Source: SZUA-38 sp965212525
Lineage (GTDB): Bacteria; Pseudomonadota; Gammaproteobacteria; Xanthomonadales; SZUA-38
Reading direction: 5' to 3'
Assembly: GCA_965212525.1 (NCBI GenBank)
Contig: CBDBVC010000036.1
Coordinates: 62,001 to 126,000 of the forward strand
DNA length: 64,000 bases
Numbering within the stretch: the stretch's first letter is position 1; every line of letters starts with the position of its first letter. This document shows positions 6,836-16,329 of this stretch, piece by piece. The translations under genes were made by a program, and so were the position numbers. Below the pieces are notes generated by a model that saw only the letters and a program-made list of their open reading frames with translations, was not told where the DNA came from and did not search any database.

Positions 6836-7546
6836 TCAGGCCTGCAACCGATGTGTCTTCCGGCTCTGTTCGTCAGTCAGTATCACTGGCGCGCCACCAT
6901 CGTAAATACCCTGATAGAAGTGAATGCCCATGTCACGGATGAATGACAGATCCTGTGGCCGCTCAACACCCTCTGCAATCACGATGCCTGGAAACGTCTG
7001 TACAAATGTGGCCAGGCATTCACGATGTACAGTCTTTAGCGATTCCTACTCCACCAGGACCTCCCGATCGAGCTTGATCACATCAATCAAATCTTTCTGC
7101 GGAGAGGCCTGGAAGCAGGTTGGTTTTCCGACATCTTCGATGGCCTGCATGATGCCCTTTTCGCGCAGATAGTGGGCATTGATCAGACCTGGCCCGTCAA
7201 AGGCAACGGGGTTATGCTCGGTAAGCTCCAATGTGACTTCGGCGTAATCCAGATGAGATTCATCTATGGCCTGGCACAGATCAACCACAAACTGCTTAGA
7301 ATTGAGCGAATACACCGAGCCATTCACACTCAGCATCCCCCTGAAGTGAGTTGGAAGCGTAGCAAATAGCTTCTGAAGCAGGTCAGTTTCAAACTGAACC
7401 AGGGAATCGCGCCTGAAGTGGGCATGCAGCAAATCTTCGACATTACTACCGTATTCAGGACGGTACAGCGCTTCATGCCAATGCCGGTAGCCCGGTGTTT
7501 TTCTGAACTCTCGGATCGGTTGAAACATGAATGGTGAATCGTTCAT
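6836..7546 (-). pseudogene. EAL-domain protein interrupted by an in-frame TAG
   Basis: Reading from the ATG at 7546, the frame shows EAL-domain hallmarks: VTLELTE, then DVIKLDR. A TAG codon (7046-7048) follows REVLVE. The same frame then continues as ESLKTVHRE, VIAEGVERPQDL and HFYQGI to a TGA at 6836-6838. The two halves together make one EAL domain of about 235 codons. The N-terminal EAL motif and several metal ligands are not recognisable, so it was probably non-catalytic before the stop. It may be a decayed gene or a sequence error. Neighbouring genes are accessory. Confidence 0.65.
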
Positions 7547-7596
7547 TGAATTCGCCTCCTTGCGAATTTGTCCTTGTGCTATGACACAATTAGCCT

Positions 7597-7863
7597 CTAG
7601 ATCTGGCTTGAACCGCACTGTGGCGGAGTAGGGCAAAAGACGCAGTCGGCATCATCAAATACCAGGGCTACTTTGGTTGTCACTACGTGCATGAGCTTAG
7701 TTAAGGAAATTCTCAACACACCCACATCCGACGATTCATCCCCTCTCATGGTAAGCAGTAGGAATGCCGAACTGGATAAATTGGTGTCACCGATCACGAA
7801 TGTGGTTTCAATCCCGAAAGTGCCGTTGGTTGTAGTGAATTCAACGTGAGTCCATGCCTGCAT
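7597..7863 (-). CDS. Possible small hypothetical protein
   Basis: 88-aa frame with an ATG at 7863 and GGGA nearby. The product has alternating hydrophobic stretches and a CVFCPTPPQC end, but no signal peptide and no family I recognise. It lies just upstream of the EAL pseudogene and could be a fragment of a decayed gene. Kept only because nothing else explains the stretch. Confidence 0.28.
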   Translation of the reverse strand: MQAWTHVEFTTTNGTFGIETTFVIGDTNLSSSAFLLLTMRGDESSDVGVLRISLTKLMHVVTTKVALVFDDADCVFCPTPPQCGSSQI

Positions 7864-8166
7864 GTTGTTCCCGTTATTATCCTAAACCTGAATACGGACG
7901 ATTGAGGTCGTGTGAGGGCTCAGTGAAGCCGGTTCAGGACTCATGGACATCATTGCATTGAAGCTGGTCTTTTCCAGCGCGACACATTCTCAGCCACTGC
8001 AGTAACCCATGTTGATCACTTCTTAAAAATGACACTCTAGAGCAGAGCTGAAGACAATTTTTACAATTGATAATGAGCTTAGACGAAAAAAGTATGCTTT
8101 ACACTTACCTAGCACTTAAATGATATTCTTGGAATGAGTTGGATTGATGTAACTTGTTGAAAAATA
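7864..8166. other. Gap between accessory region and tRNA-Arg, no gene seen
   Basis: No supported reading frame. This is the 3' flank of the tRNA gene, where a site-specific integrase would be expected if an island had used the tRNA as its attachment site. No integrase gene or fragment and no repeat of the tRNA 3' end were recognised. Confidence 0.5.
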
Positions 8167-8243
<77 letters not shown>

Positions 8244-8257
8244 TTATTTACTTCTTA

Positions 8258-8286
8258 GTTATATCTGGTTTAGTGCAATTTCTTAA
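8258..8286 (-). promoter_or_regulatory. Sigma70-type promoter of tRNA-Arg
   Basis: On the minus strand TTAAGA (8281-8286) and TATAAC (8258-8263) are 17 bases apart, with four and five of six matches to consensus. The tRNA 5' end is 14 bases beyond the -10 box. Confidence 0.5.
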
Positions 8287-8300
8287 TTCTGAGTCTGGCT

Positions 8301-8580
8301 GGATAGAGCGCTTTGCGCTGCTTGTCCATGCTTTGGCCAGCTGAGCTACGGGCGCAGTGCCACGAATTAATCGTCTAGTTTCATTCTAGCTTGTTACTGA
8401 CCCTGATTCTCGGTTCGATAGAGCGCGTTGCGCTGCTTATCCATGTTTTGGCCAGCTGAGCTACGGGCGCAGTGCCACGACTCAGTTTCTATCGTTTTCC
8501 TTCCTGTCTACTCATGCTGAGATTCAGTTCGATAGAGTCTAGCGGGCTGCGAGGGCATCTTCTGGCTAGCTGAGTATTCA
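8301..8580 (-). repeat. Three decayed tandem copies of the tRNA-Arg 5' half
   Basis: CTGAGCTACGGGCGC, the complement of the tRNA 5' end, recurs at 8341-8355 and 8456-8470 at spacings of 112 and 115 bases from the true tRNA. A third, worn copy (CTGAG at 8570) lies 114 bases further. Copies A (about 8301-8365) and B (about 8416-8480) also share GCGCTGCTT, TCCATG, TTTTGGCCAG or TTTGGCCAG, and AGTGCCACGA. The extra bases disrupt the D loop, and no anticodon or T arm exists, so they are not tRNAs. They lie on the 5' side of the tRNA and may come from unequal duplication of the tRNA leader. The remainder to 8740 holds nothing recognised. Confidence 0.65.
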
Positions 8581-8740
8581 GAATGCATTGTACCAGACCG
8601 ATGAGCTTCTATCCGGGCTACAGTTTGGCTACTTCGTCAGGTATTGGCCGCATCGAGAACAGGGCGCGCATTCTACATGGCATGACCTTGCACCGTCTAC
8701 GGTGATGTATCCGGTTAATCGATGCGAGCACTTTTCACAT

Positions 8741-9994
8741 TCAATTGAACCGGTCCGGGTGATAGGGGCTTGGGTCGATATGGGGTTTTCTGCCGGTGGC
8801 GAGTTCAGCGACCAGTCTGCCGGTGGCGGCGCTCATGCTCATGCCGAGCATGTTGTGGCCGGTGGCCAGGATCATGTTGTTCCATTCCTTCGGTTTGCCG
8901 ATGATGGGCAGGTCGTCCGGGGTCATGGGCCGGAAGCCGAACCAGGTCTGAGGCACACCGACGCCGATATGGTCGCGAAGATACAGATAGGCGCCATTGA
9001 TCAGATTGTCGATTCTTTTCTTGTTCATGCTGTCGTCGAAGCCGGCAATTTCCATGGTGCCGCCCAGTCTGAAGGAATCGTTCCAGGTGGTGACGGCCAT
9101 GTTGGCTTCATGCAGGATCAGACCATGACTGGGGCGGGTTTCGGGCATGCGCGAGGTGATGGAATAGCCCTTGCCGGGCTGGATCGGACAATTGAGTTTG
9201 AGGTCGTTCATCATCTTGCCTGACCAGACGCCAGCGGTGACCAGGTACTGGTCTGCCGTGAAATCACCCAGTCGGGTATACACCGATTCGATGGTGCCGT
9301 CGCTGGCATGGATCGCCTCGATTTCACAGTCTTCCTGGATCTGGACCTGCTTGTTGCGACAAGCGGCCGCCAGCTCGGTGGTGTAGCGATAGGGGTCAAG
9401 CCAGGCGTCTCGCGGAAACAGCAGGCCTGCCTGCACATCCTCATTCAGTGATGGCTCGCGCGCCAGCAGGGAATCCCGTTCCAACATGGTGCAGGGGACT
9501 TCGACCTGTTGCAGGTGCTGGCTCAGTTGCAGCAGTTCCTCATGACCGGCATCCGTTCGGCAGACACTGATCAGGCCGGCATCCTTCCAGTTGCAGTCCA
9601 GGCTCTCGAGCTTGACCAGTTTTTCGGTCAGTGATCGCGAGCTGGCCAGCAGCCTCGCCTTGGCTTTCCTGATGTCATCAGTCCGGTTAGGACGACAGTT
9701 TCTGGAAAACTCCCACAGCCAGCGCCAGCGTTCCATGTCCAAACCCGGGTTGACTCGAAACCCGGCAGAACTGTCAAACAGCTGCTTCAGTGCGGATTTG
9801 ATTCGACCCGGCTTGCAGGTCGGTTCGGCGTGCGATGGGGTGATAAGGCCACAATTGCCAAACGAGGCCCCCTGGCCGATCTTGTCTTTTTCGATGACCT
9901 GGACGTGTTTGCCCGTTCGCGCCAGAAAATAGGCGCAGGACAGGCCGATCACACCGCCACCAATGATAACCACCTCGGAGTGTCTTCGGGTCAC
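8741..9994 (-). CDS. FAD-dependent D-amino-acid dehydrogenase-like oxidoreductase
   Basis: 417 aa, DAO superfamily, similar in layout to DadA. The N-terminus VVIIGGGVIGLSCAYFLAR is the FAD-binding Rossmann motif. A GQGASFGNCGLI segment follows, and the C-terminus has GFRPMTPDDLPIIG and TGHNMLGMSMSAATG, both typical of the FAD-binding end. Such enzymes oxidise D-amino acids (or D-hydroxyproline in a close subgroup) to the keto acid and pass electrons to the membrane chain. The exact substrate is not clear from sequence. It is a monocistronic minus-strand gene, with an upstream gap shared with a divergent cytochrome c gene. Confidence 0.75.
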   Translation of the reverse strand: MTRRHSEVVIIGGGVIGLSCAYFLARTGKHVQVIEKDKIGQGASFGNCGLITPSHAEPTCKPGRIKSALKQLFDSSAGFRVNPGLDMERWRWLWEFSRNCRPNRTDDIRKAKARLLASSRSLTEKLVKLESLDCNWKDAGLISVCRTDAGHEELLQLSQHLQQVEVPCTMLERDSLLAREPSLNEDVQAGLLFPRDAWLDPYRYTTELAAACRNKQVQIQEDCEIEAIHASDGTIESVYTRLGDFTADQYLVTAGVWSGKMMNDLKLNCPIQPGKGYSITSRMPETRPSHGLILHEANMAVTTWNDSFRLGGTMEIAGFDDSMNKKRIDNLINGAYLYLRDHIGVGVPQTWFGFRPMTPDDLPIIGKPKEWNNMILATGHNMLGMSMSAATGRLVAELATGRKPHIDPSPYHPDRFN

Positions 9995-10316
9995 TGCTTC
10001 TTCCTTTTTGCTGCATTACTGGAACTCAGCGGCCGATAGCCTGAGGTTCACCGTAATCACCATTGTGAGGTTGGCGGTCCGGTGATAGTCAGTAAGGCAG
10101 GGTGGATAGCTCATTCCAACCCTGTCGCGTATCGACCAGCACTCCAGTATGACGCAAAAAAACCTATCAGAATTTGATCAAGCTCTCAACAATTGACTCG
10201 ATTCGAGACCACAGACGCTCATATCGGTACATTTCCGTAAAGTATTGCCGCCGATTGTCTGATTTCGAGCACAGCTGACCTGCATTTGCGATCTGTGCAG
10301 CTTTGCATCAAACGGC

Positions 10317-10345
10317 TTTCCACAGGAACATTCGGACGATATAAT
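10317..10345 (+). promoter_or_regulatory. Sigma70-type promoter upstream of the cytochrome c gene
   Basis: TTTCCA (10317-10322) and a perfect TATAAT (10340-10345) are separated by 17 bases, and the cytochrome ATG lies at 10380. The rest of the 385-base divergent gap (9995-10379) shows nothing else I recognise. Confidence 0.6.
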
Positions 10346-10379
10346 GCGCGATTGATCCGTTACTGTTTGGGGCTTGGTA

Positions 10380-10868
10380 ATGAGCGAGCACGATCGTCTA
10401 TTTTTCAAAAACTTCTCTATCGTGATCGGCATTCTGGTGTTGACCACCATCGTGCTGATTCTTTATGCCAGCCATATCAACAGCAAGGTAATCAGACCCG
10501 TGGATACCGACAAGGTCACCATGACCGAAGATCGTATACGCCAGGTGGGCGAGGTCTACACCTCGGACAGCCCACGTCCGACCGTTGCCGAAACCGTGGA
10601 AGCTGCCTTTGGCGGTTCACTTGACGGTGCCGAGATCTACAACAATGTCTGCACCGCCTGCCATACTGCGGGTATAGCCGGTTCACCCAAGCTGGTGGCT
10701 GCCGACTGGGAGAGTCGTATTGCAACGGGCATGGACTCTATGGTCAACAACGCCATCACCGGTTACACGGGTGATGCCGGTTACATGCCACCACGCGGCG
10801 GCAAGATGGACCTGACCGACGAACAGGTTCGTGTCACCGTTCAGTGGATGATCGATAATCTCGAATAA
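10380..10868 (+). CDS. Membrane-anchored c-type cytochrome (cytochrome c5-like)
   Basis: 162 aa from the ATG in TTGGTAATGAGC. One N-terminal membrane helix (IVIGILVLTTIVLILYA) anchors the protein. A heme c site, CTACH, lies about residue 92, and the likely axial Met is in YMPPRGGKMDLTDEQ near the C-terminus, as in cytochrome c5. It should carry electrons in the periplasm. It may accept electrons for terminal oxidases, and its position opposite an FAD dehydrogenase is suggestive but not proof of pairing. Confidence 0.82.
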   Translation: MSEHDRLFFKNFSIVIGILVLTTIVLILYASHINSKVIRPVDTDKVTMTEDRIRQVGEVYTSDSPRPTVAETVEAAFGGSLDGAEIYNNVCTACHTAGIAGSPKLVAADWESRIATGMDSMVNNAITGYTGDAGYMPPRGGKMDLTDEQVRVTVQWMIDNLE

Positions 10869-10905
10869 GTCCAAGCCCATTCCTGAATCTTCAGAAATCA
10901 GGCGA

Positions 10906-12684
10906 TTGTTCAGGTGCCTGATCGTGCCCTGCGTGTTGTTGCTGACGGCCTGTCAGCAACACATCGATGTGGGCGAATGCGGCAGCCCCACGACGGCTGT
11001 GCACCTGATTCAGGGCAACGATCATGTCTCACCGCTGTTGGGCCAGTTGGTTCAGCTGGAAGTGAACACCACCTTGAAACTCGACGGCGATGATGATTCG
11101 CCTTCGGGTGTGTTTGCACAACAACCCGATGGTTCTCATGACAACGATCAGGCAAGCTCTGAAGGCATCTTTCTGCTGGATGAGTCATTGCCGGTCAATC
11201 GTCGAATCAGAGTAGCCGGTGTGGTTACTGAATCAGGCGACGAGCGTCAGAGCCTGACCGCCATTGAAGTGCACCGTTCAATGGACTGCGGCGCTGCGAC
11301 AACCACGGCGCTTGAGCTGTCATTGCCGTTCAGAAACCGGCATATCGAATCACTCGAGGGCATGCTCATAGCATTGACGCATCCGGTGACGATCAGCGGT
11401 GTATCAGGGCTAAGGCGTGACGGTGAATTAATAGTCGCTGCAGGTGGTCGATTGTTTCAACCCACCGAGCGGGTCAGGCCAGGTCATGAAGCCGAGAAAC
11501 TGCGGCGTGACAATCTCAGGCGCTCATTGATCATCGATGATACTTCGCTGGAATCCTATCCGCAGTCGATACCCCTCTACACTGCCAAGTATCCAACCGC
11601 TGAACTGCCCCGCGTTGGCGACACGCTCACGTCCGTGACGGGCGTACTGAATCAGAGACGCGGCTATCGGCTTCATCTGACGCAGCCTGTCTCCATGCAG
11701 CAACGGTCACCCAGCTTCGCATTGCCCGGTCGTACGGGCAATCTCAGGGTTGCCGGCTTCAATCTGCTGAACCTGTTCAATGGCAACGGGCGCGGTGGCG
11801 GATATCCAACCGAACGCGGTGCGCGCACTGCACGTGAGCAGGAACGGCAACTGAGCAAGACCGTGGCAGCGATGGTGCTGATGGATGCCGACATTTTTGC
11901 CCTGTCCGAGCTCGAGAACGATGCACACCAGCAGGACAGTGCCGTATCCGAGCTGGTCGAGGCACTCAATGCAACCAGTGGTGACCACTACCGTGCAGTT
12001 TCCAATCCAGACCCGGATAGTTCTCTGGGTGACGACAGCATTGCGGTGGGCATCATCTACCGCAGTTCGGTACTCGAGGCTGTGGCTGATTCAGAAACAC
12101 TCTCGACGGCACCGTTCGATGATTACAACCGGCCACCACTGTTGCAGCGTTTTGTGCACAGTCCGACCGGCCAGAAGCTCGCGGTAGTATCGCTGCACCT
12201 GAAGTCAAAGAGCTGTCGCGATGCTGAGGGTATCAATGCCGACCAGCGTGACGGTCAGGGTTGTTGGAATGCGAAGCGTCTGGAAGCCTCACACAGGCTG
12301 ACGATGTGGGCCGATGAACTGGACGATGTTGATGCCGAATCGACTTTATTCATCGGCGATCTTAACGCCTACACTCTGGAGCAACCGGTGCAACAATTTG
12401 TCACCTCCGGTTACCAGAATCTTGTTCAACTGCTCGGTGGCGATGAACGTGGCGTGTCGTATGTCTACCGGGGTCAGGCAGGATCACTCGATCATGCAAT
12501 GGCGGGAAGCAGCCTGATAAATCACGCGGAGCAGGCATTCATCTGGCCGATTAATGCCGGTGTATCTGATTTTCTGGATTATCGTCAGCTGGATTTCAGG
12601 GATGACTGGTCGGCACCGGAGCACTGGCGATCGTCCGATCACAACCCGGTTCTGATTGATTTTGATCTGCCCCCGTTCGAATAG
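10906..12684 (+). CDS. ExeM/NucH-type extracellular endonuclease lipoprotein
   Basis: 592 aa, TTG start. VLLLTAC is a lipobox with Cys16. The N-terminal half is an OB-like region. The C-terminal half is an endonuclease/exonuclease/phosphatase domain: FNLLNLFN, FALSELEND with the metal-binding Glu, FIGDLNAY, and SSDHNPV with the catalytic Asp-His. This order is typical of ExeM/NucH secreted nucleases, which degrade extracellular DNA for nutrition or biofilm remodelling. It lies 37 bases after the cytochrome c gene. Lipidation suggests the cell surface rather than free secretion. Confidence 0.82.
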   Translation: MFRCLIVPCVLLLTACQQHIDVGECGSPTTAVHLIQGNDHVSPLLGQLVQLEVNTTLKLDGDDDSPSGVFAQQPDGSHDNDQASSEGIFLLDESLPVNRRIRVAGVVTESGDERQSLTAIEVHRSMDCGAATTTALELSLPFRNRHIESLEGMLIALTHPVTISGVSGLRRDGELIVAAGGRLFQPTERVRPGHEAEKLRRDNLRRSLIIDDTSLESYPQSIPLYTAKYPTAELPRVGDTLTSVTGVLNQRRGYRLHLTQPVSMQQRSPSFALPGRTGNLRVAGFNLLNLFNGNGRGGGYPTERGARTAREQERQLSKTVAAMVLMDADIFALSELENDAHQQDSAVSELVEALNATSGDHYRAVSNPDPDSSLGDDSIAVGIIYRSSVLEAVADSETLSTAPFDDYNRPPLLQRFVHSPTGQKLAVVSLHLKSKSCRDAEGINADQRDGQGCWNAKRLEASHRLTMWADELDDVDAESTLFIGDLNAYTLEQPVQQFVTSGYQNLVQLLGGDERGVSYVYRGQAGSLDHAMAGSSLINHAEQAFIWPINAGVSDFLDYRQLDFRDDWSAPEHWRSSDHNPVLIDFDLPPFE

Positions 12685-12700
12685 TAGGCGCTGATAAGCC

Positions 12701-13600
12701 TCAGTTGTCGAGCGGTTCAGCCACCACCACCTTGTTTCTGCCGGTATTCTTGGCTTCGATCAATGCCGTGTCCGCTGCCTTGATCAGGTCACTGGGCTTT
12801 TTCAATGACGGATGCCATTCGGCAACGCCCAGAGAGATGGTCACCACGATGTCTTCAGACTCACTCTTGAGCGTTCTGTTGGCGACCGATTCACGCATCT
12901 GTTCAGCCAGTGAGCGGGCCTGACGGGCATCCATCGCGGGCAGGATGGTGGCAAATTCTTCACCACCCAGACGAGCCAGGCTCTGTGGTGGTCTGAGGCA
13001 GAGCTGCAGGGTTTCAGTGACGGCGATCAGCGCATGATCACCCACCATGTGCGTGTGTTCATCATTGATCTTCTTGAAATGATCGATATCGCACATGATC
13101 AGGCTCAGCGGTTGCTGGAACTTGACGCAGGCATCGATTTCGGATTTCAGGTTCTGCAGGAACAGTCGCCGGTTGTGTGTGCCGGTCAGTGGGTCCTTGG
13201 TGGCGTGATTGAACAGGGTTGAGTGGTATTCCTGCTCGATCTGGTCAGTGATGACAAATTTCAGCACAATGTCGCCGATGCTGATTCGGTCATTGTCGAA
13301 CAGCTGACAGTACTGCACCTCTTCATTGTTGACCAGTGTGTTGTTGGTCGAATCCAGATCACTGACCCAGAAGCCGTCATCGGTACGCCAGACCTGACAA
13401 TGTCGGCGCGAGATATTGTCTCCGCCAAACTGGATGCTGCATTCGGCCGATCGGCCAATCACGGTGGGCTTGTTGCCGATCGGAAACATTTTTCCGAGTG
13501 GTTCGCCTCGAATGATCACAAGGGCACCCTTGTCATTCGAATGCGTACGATCGATGACAACTTTTCTGAATTTGCGAGTGGTGCTGTGTTCGTTATTCAA
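12701..13600 (-). CDS. FHA-GGDEF diguanylate cyclase
   Basis: 299 aa. An FHA domain (about 25-115) has GRSAECSIQF, ISRRHCQ and STNNT, which bind phosphothreonine partners. The GGDEF domain follows from DPLTGTHNRR, with MCDIDHFKKIND and an intact GGEEF, so c-di-GMP synthesis is expected. The inhibitory I-site position reads RPPQ rather than RxxD, so product inhibition may be lost. There is no membrane segment. Input probably comes from a Ser/Thr-kinase-linked signal. It is divergent from the LonB-like protease gene across a 263-base gap with no recognised element. Confidence 0.88.
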   Translation of the reverse strand: MNNEHSTTRKFRKVVIDRTHSNDKGALVIIRGEPLGKMFPIGNKPTVIGRSAECSIQFGGDNISRRHCQVWRTDDGFWVSDLDSTNNTLVNNEEVQYCQLFDNDRISIGDIVLKFVITDQIEQEYHSTLFNHATKDPLTGTHNRRLFLQNLKSEIDACVKFQQPLSLIMCDIDHFKKINDEHTHMVGDHALIAVTETLQLCLRPPQSLARLGGEEFATILPAMDARQARSLAEQMRESVANRTLKSESEDIVVTISLGVAEWHPSLKKPSDLIKAADTALIEAKNTGRNKVVVAEPLDN

Positions 13601-13863
13601 CTATGGCCAACCTGCCTCTTCCGATCCTGCCTTCCAGCATACGCGATCCCCGATGACAGTGTACGATCTGGCGCTTGCATAGGCAATCCGGGGGGCGGTC
13701 CAGGGTCATCCTGAACAGACTGGCACGGGCGGGCTGTTCACCGTTCCGCCAGGCCACATGTAGCCGTTTTGACATGCTATGATGAGCAACCCTGAATACG
13801 GATCCGGAGCCTGATGTTCCTGTCCGTTACTGGCGAAATCACTTAACGGGAGAATCCGCACTC

Positions 13864-16329
13864 GTGAGCAATCAACCCGCTGCACTGGATGCAGAGCTGT
13901 TGCGCTGGATCTGTGATCCGGCAATTCTGGATTTTGACTCAACCGCCAATGTGCCGCCAGTGACTGAAATCATTGGCCAGCCACTGGCCAGAGAGGCACT
14001 GGAGTTCGGGCTGGACTGTCCGGCTCACGGTCAGAACATCTATGTCCGAGGGATCAGCGGAACGGGTCGCCTGACCATGGTCCGCCAGATGCTGAAGCAG
14101 CACAAGCCAAGCAACAGGCGCATGGTGGATCATTGTTACGTGCACAATTTCCAGCAACCAGACCGCCCCAGATTGCTGACAGTGCCCTTTGGTACAGGCA
14201 AGCAGTTGAACCGCCGTTCGCGCGAGCTGGCCGAATACGTCACCAACGATCTGTCAGATGCCATGAACCGACCGTTGATGCAGGCCACCCGCAAGGCCAT
14301 ACAGCAGCAGGCACAGGACAGGATAAAGACGCTGACCGAACCGTTCGAGCAGAAGCTGGCGGCTGATGACCTGGCGCTGGTGCAGATGCAGACCCCGCAG
14401 GGTGCACAATCGATGATTCTCCCCAGCCTGGATGGCCAGCCGGTCCCTCTGGAGCAACTGGGGCAACTGGTAGCTTCGGGCAGGATCAGCGAAGAACAGC
14501 ATCAGTTGCTGATCGAACGCATGGAACATTATGCCGGCGAGCTGCCGGAGATCAGTCGCCAGATGGGTCTGATCGTTCGCGAGAGCACCGAGCAGATTCA
14601 CAGTTATAACGAGAAGCAGCTTAAAAAACTGCTCAACGATTACATCAACCCGATCCGGGCCCAGTTTACCGATCATGCCGAACTGAATCAGCACCTGGAT
14701 CAGCTGATCGATGATGTGGTGGATCATGTACTGACCCGTGGTGACAAGGAATACGATCCCTTCAGTCGCTATCAGGTCAATGTGCTGGTCAAGAACCGCA
14801 ATGAGCAGGCGCCGCTGGTGATCGAGCGCAATCCGACGCTGGCCAACCTGCTGGGCACCATCGAAACACAGTGGTACGCCGGTGGTCAGCCAGGGTCCGA
14901 TTTCCGTGGTGTTCGCGCCGGCTCGCTGCTGCAGGCCGATGGCGGTTTCCTGGTGGTCGATGCACACGACATCCTGGCCGAGCCCGGTGCCTGGAAAATC
15001 CTGATGCGAACACTGCGTAGCGGGCAGCTGGAAATCGTGCCATCCGAATTCAATTCGGCCTATGCGCCGGTGAGCCTCAAGCCCGAACCCATCGAGGTGG
15101 ATATTCGGGTCATCCTGCTGGGCTCTCATCAGCTGTTTTATTCACTCGACGCCTACGACAATGACTTCACTCAGCAATTCAAGGTACTGGCCGATTTCGA
15201 CAGCAGCATGATGCGCAGCACGGAATCCGTGCGTCAGTACGGTTCGGTCATCGCGCATCTGGTGAATACCGAACGGCTGCGACATTTCACCAATTGCGGT
15301 GTGGCTGCCATAGCCGAACACGGCGCCCGCATTGCCGACAGACGGGAACAACTAACCACACGGTTCGGCCGCATTGCCGACCTGGTGCGAGAGGCCAGCT
15401 GGCTGGCCGGCAAGCAGGGTGCGGATCTGGTCAATGGTGATGCCGTGCGTCAAACGGTGGCAAGAACCAAAACACGAGCCAGTCTGCCTTCGACGCGCTT
15501 TCAGTCGCTGATGCAGGAAGGCACGGTGCATATCGAGAGCAGTGGCGAGACGGTTGGCCAGATCAATGGTCTGGCAGTAATCTCGGCCGGGCCGCTCAAA
15601 TACGGGTTTCCGTCTCGCATCACGGCAACGATCAGTCCGGGACATGGTGGCCTGATCAGTATCGAGGATCGTGCCTCGATGTCCGGATCGATTCACACCA
15701 AGGGGTTCCATATTCTGGGTGGCCTGTTGCGACACCTGATCCAGGCCAATCATCCGCTCGCCTTTACTGCCTCCATTGCCTTCGAACAGAGTTACGGTGG
15801 TATCGATGGTGACTCGGCTTCCGGGGCTGAAATCTGCTGCCTGCTGTCAGCACTCACTGGAGTACCCATCCGGCAGGATCTGGCCATGACCGGGGCAGTC
15901 GATCAGCACGGTCGAATCGAGGCCATCGGCGGCGTCAATGAAAAGATCGAGGGGTTTTATGATATCTGTGATCATTTCGGCCTGACCGGTACCCAGGGCG
16001 TGATCATCCCGGCCTCCAATGCTGGTGACCTGATGCTGAGGCAGGATCTTGTCGAGGCTGCCCGTGCCGGTCGCTTTCATGTCTACGCGGTGCATGATGT
16101 GAAGCAGGCGCTGGCCTTGCTGACCGGTATGCAGGCAGGTGACTCGGTCGATGGCCGTTACCCCGAGGACAGCTTGCTGGGGGTTGCCCAGCAACAGGTA
16201 AGGGCATACTGGGAAGAGACCATTCGCGGACCGCAAGTAGTTCAGAGTGAGGCTCAGGAAGAATCGGCTGAGCAGCCGGTGGTCAAGGTCGATTCGGACA
16301 AGAACACGGGGGATGATGACAGTGAATAA
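13864..16329 (+). CDS. LonB-like ATP-dependent protease
   Basis: 821 aa, GTG start. The N-terminal ATPase region has the degenerate Walker A GISGTGRLT (Arg for Lys) common in this Lon subfamily. A LID-type region and a second nucleotide-related part (FLVVDAHDIL) follow. The C-terminal S16 protease domain has GDSASGAEI with the catalytic Ser and GGVNEKIEGF with the catalytic Lys. The product resembles the stand-alone YcbZ/LonB group rather than housekeeping Lon. Its last bases overlap the start of the next gene, so the two are translationally coupled. Substrates are unknown. Confidence 0.85.
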   Translation: MSNQPAALDAELLRWICDPAILDFDSTANVPPVTEIIGQPLAREALEFGLDCPAHGQNIYVRGISGTGRLTMVRQMLKQHKPSNRRMVDHCYVHNFQQPDRPRLLTVPFGTGKQLNRRSRELAEYVTNDLSDAMNRPLMQATRKAIQQQAQDRIKTLTEPFEQKLAADDLALVQMQTPQGAQSMILPSLDGQPVPLEQLGQLVASGRISEEQHQLLIERMEHYAGELPEISRQMGLIVRESTEQIHSYNEKQLKKLLNDYINPIRAQFTDHAELNQHLDQLIDDVVDHVLTRGDKEYDPFSRYQVNVLVKNRNEQAPLVIERNPTLANLLGTIETQWYAGGQPGSDFRGVRAGSLLQADGGFLVVDAHDILAEPGAWKILMRTLRSGQLEIVPSEFNSAYAPVSLKPEPIEVDIRVILLGSHQLFYSLDAYDNDFTQQFKVLADFDSSMMRSTESVRQYGSVIAHLVNTERLRHFTNCGVAAIAEHGARIADRREQLTTRFGRIADLVREASWLAGKQGADLVNGDAVRQTVARTKTRASLPSTRFQSLMQEGTVHIESSGETVGQINGLAVISAGPLKYGFPSRITATISPGHGGLISIEDRASMSGSIHTKGFHILGGLLRHLIQANHPLAFTASIAFEQSYGGIDGDSASGAEICCLLSALTGVPIRQDLAMTGAVDQHGRIEAIGGVNEKIEGFYDICDHFGLTGTQGVIIPASNAGDLMLRQDLVEAARAGRFHVYAVHDVKQALALLTGMQAGDSVDGRYPEDSLLGVAQQQVRAYWEETIRGPQVVQSEAQEESAEQPVVKVDSDKNTGDDDSE

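Noticed and set aside
8301..8480. Repeat copies as extra tRNA-Arg genes
   Set aside because: They lack anticodon arm, T arm and 3' end.
14254..15129. 291-aa open frame on the minus strand
   Set aside because: Antisense to the LonB-like protease gene, a by-product of codon use.
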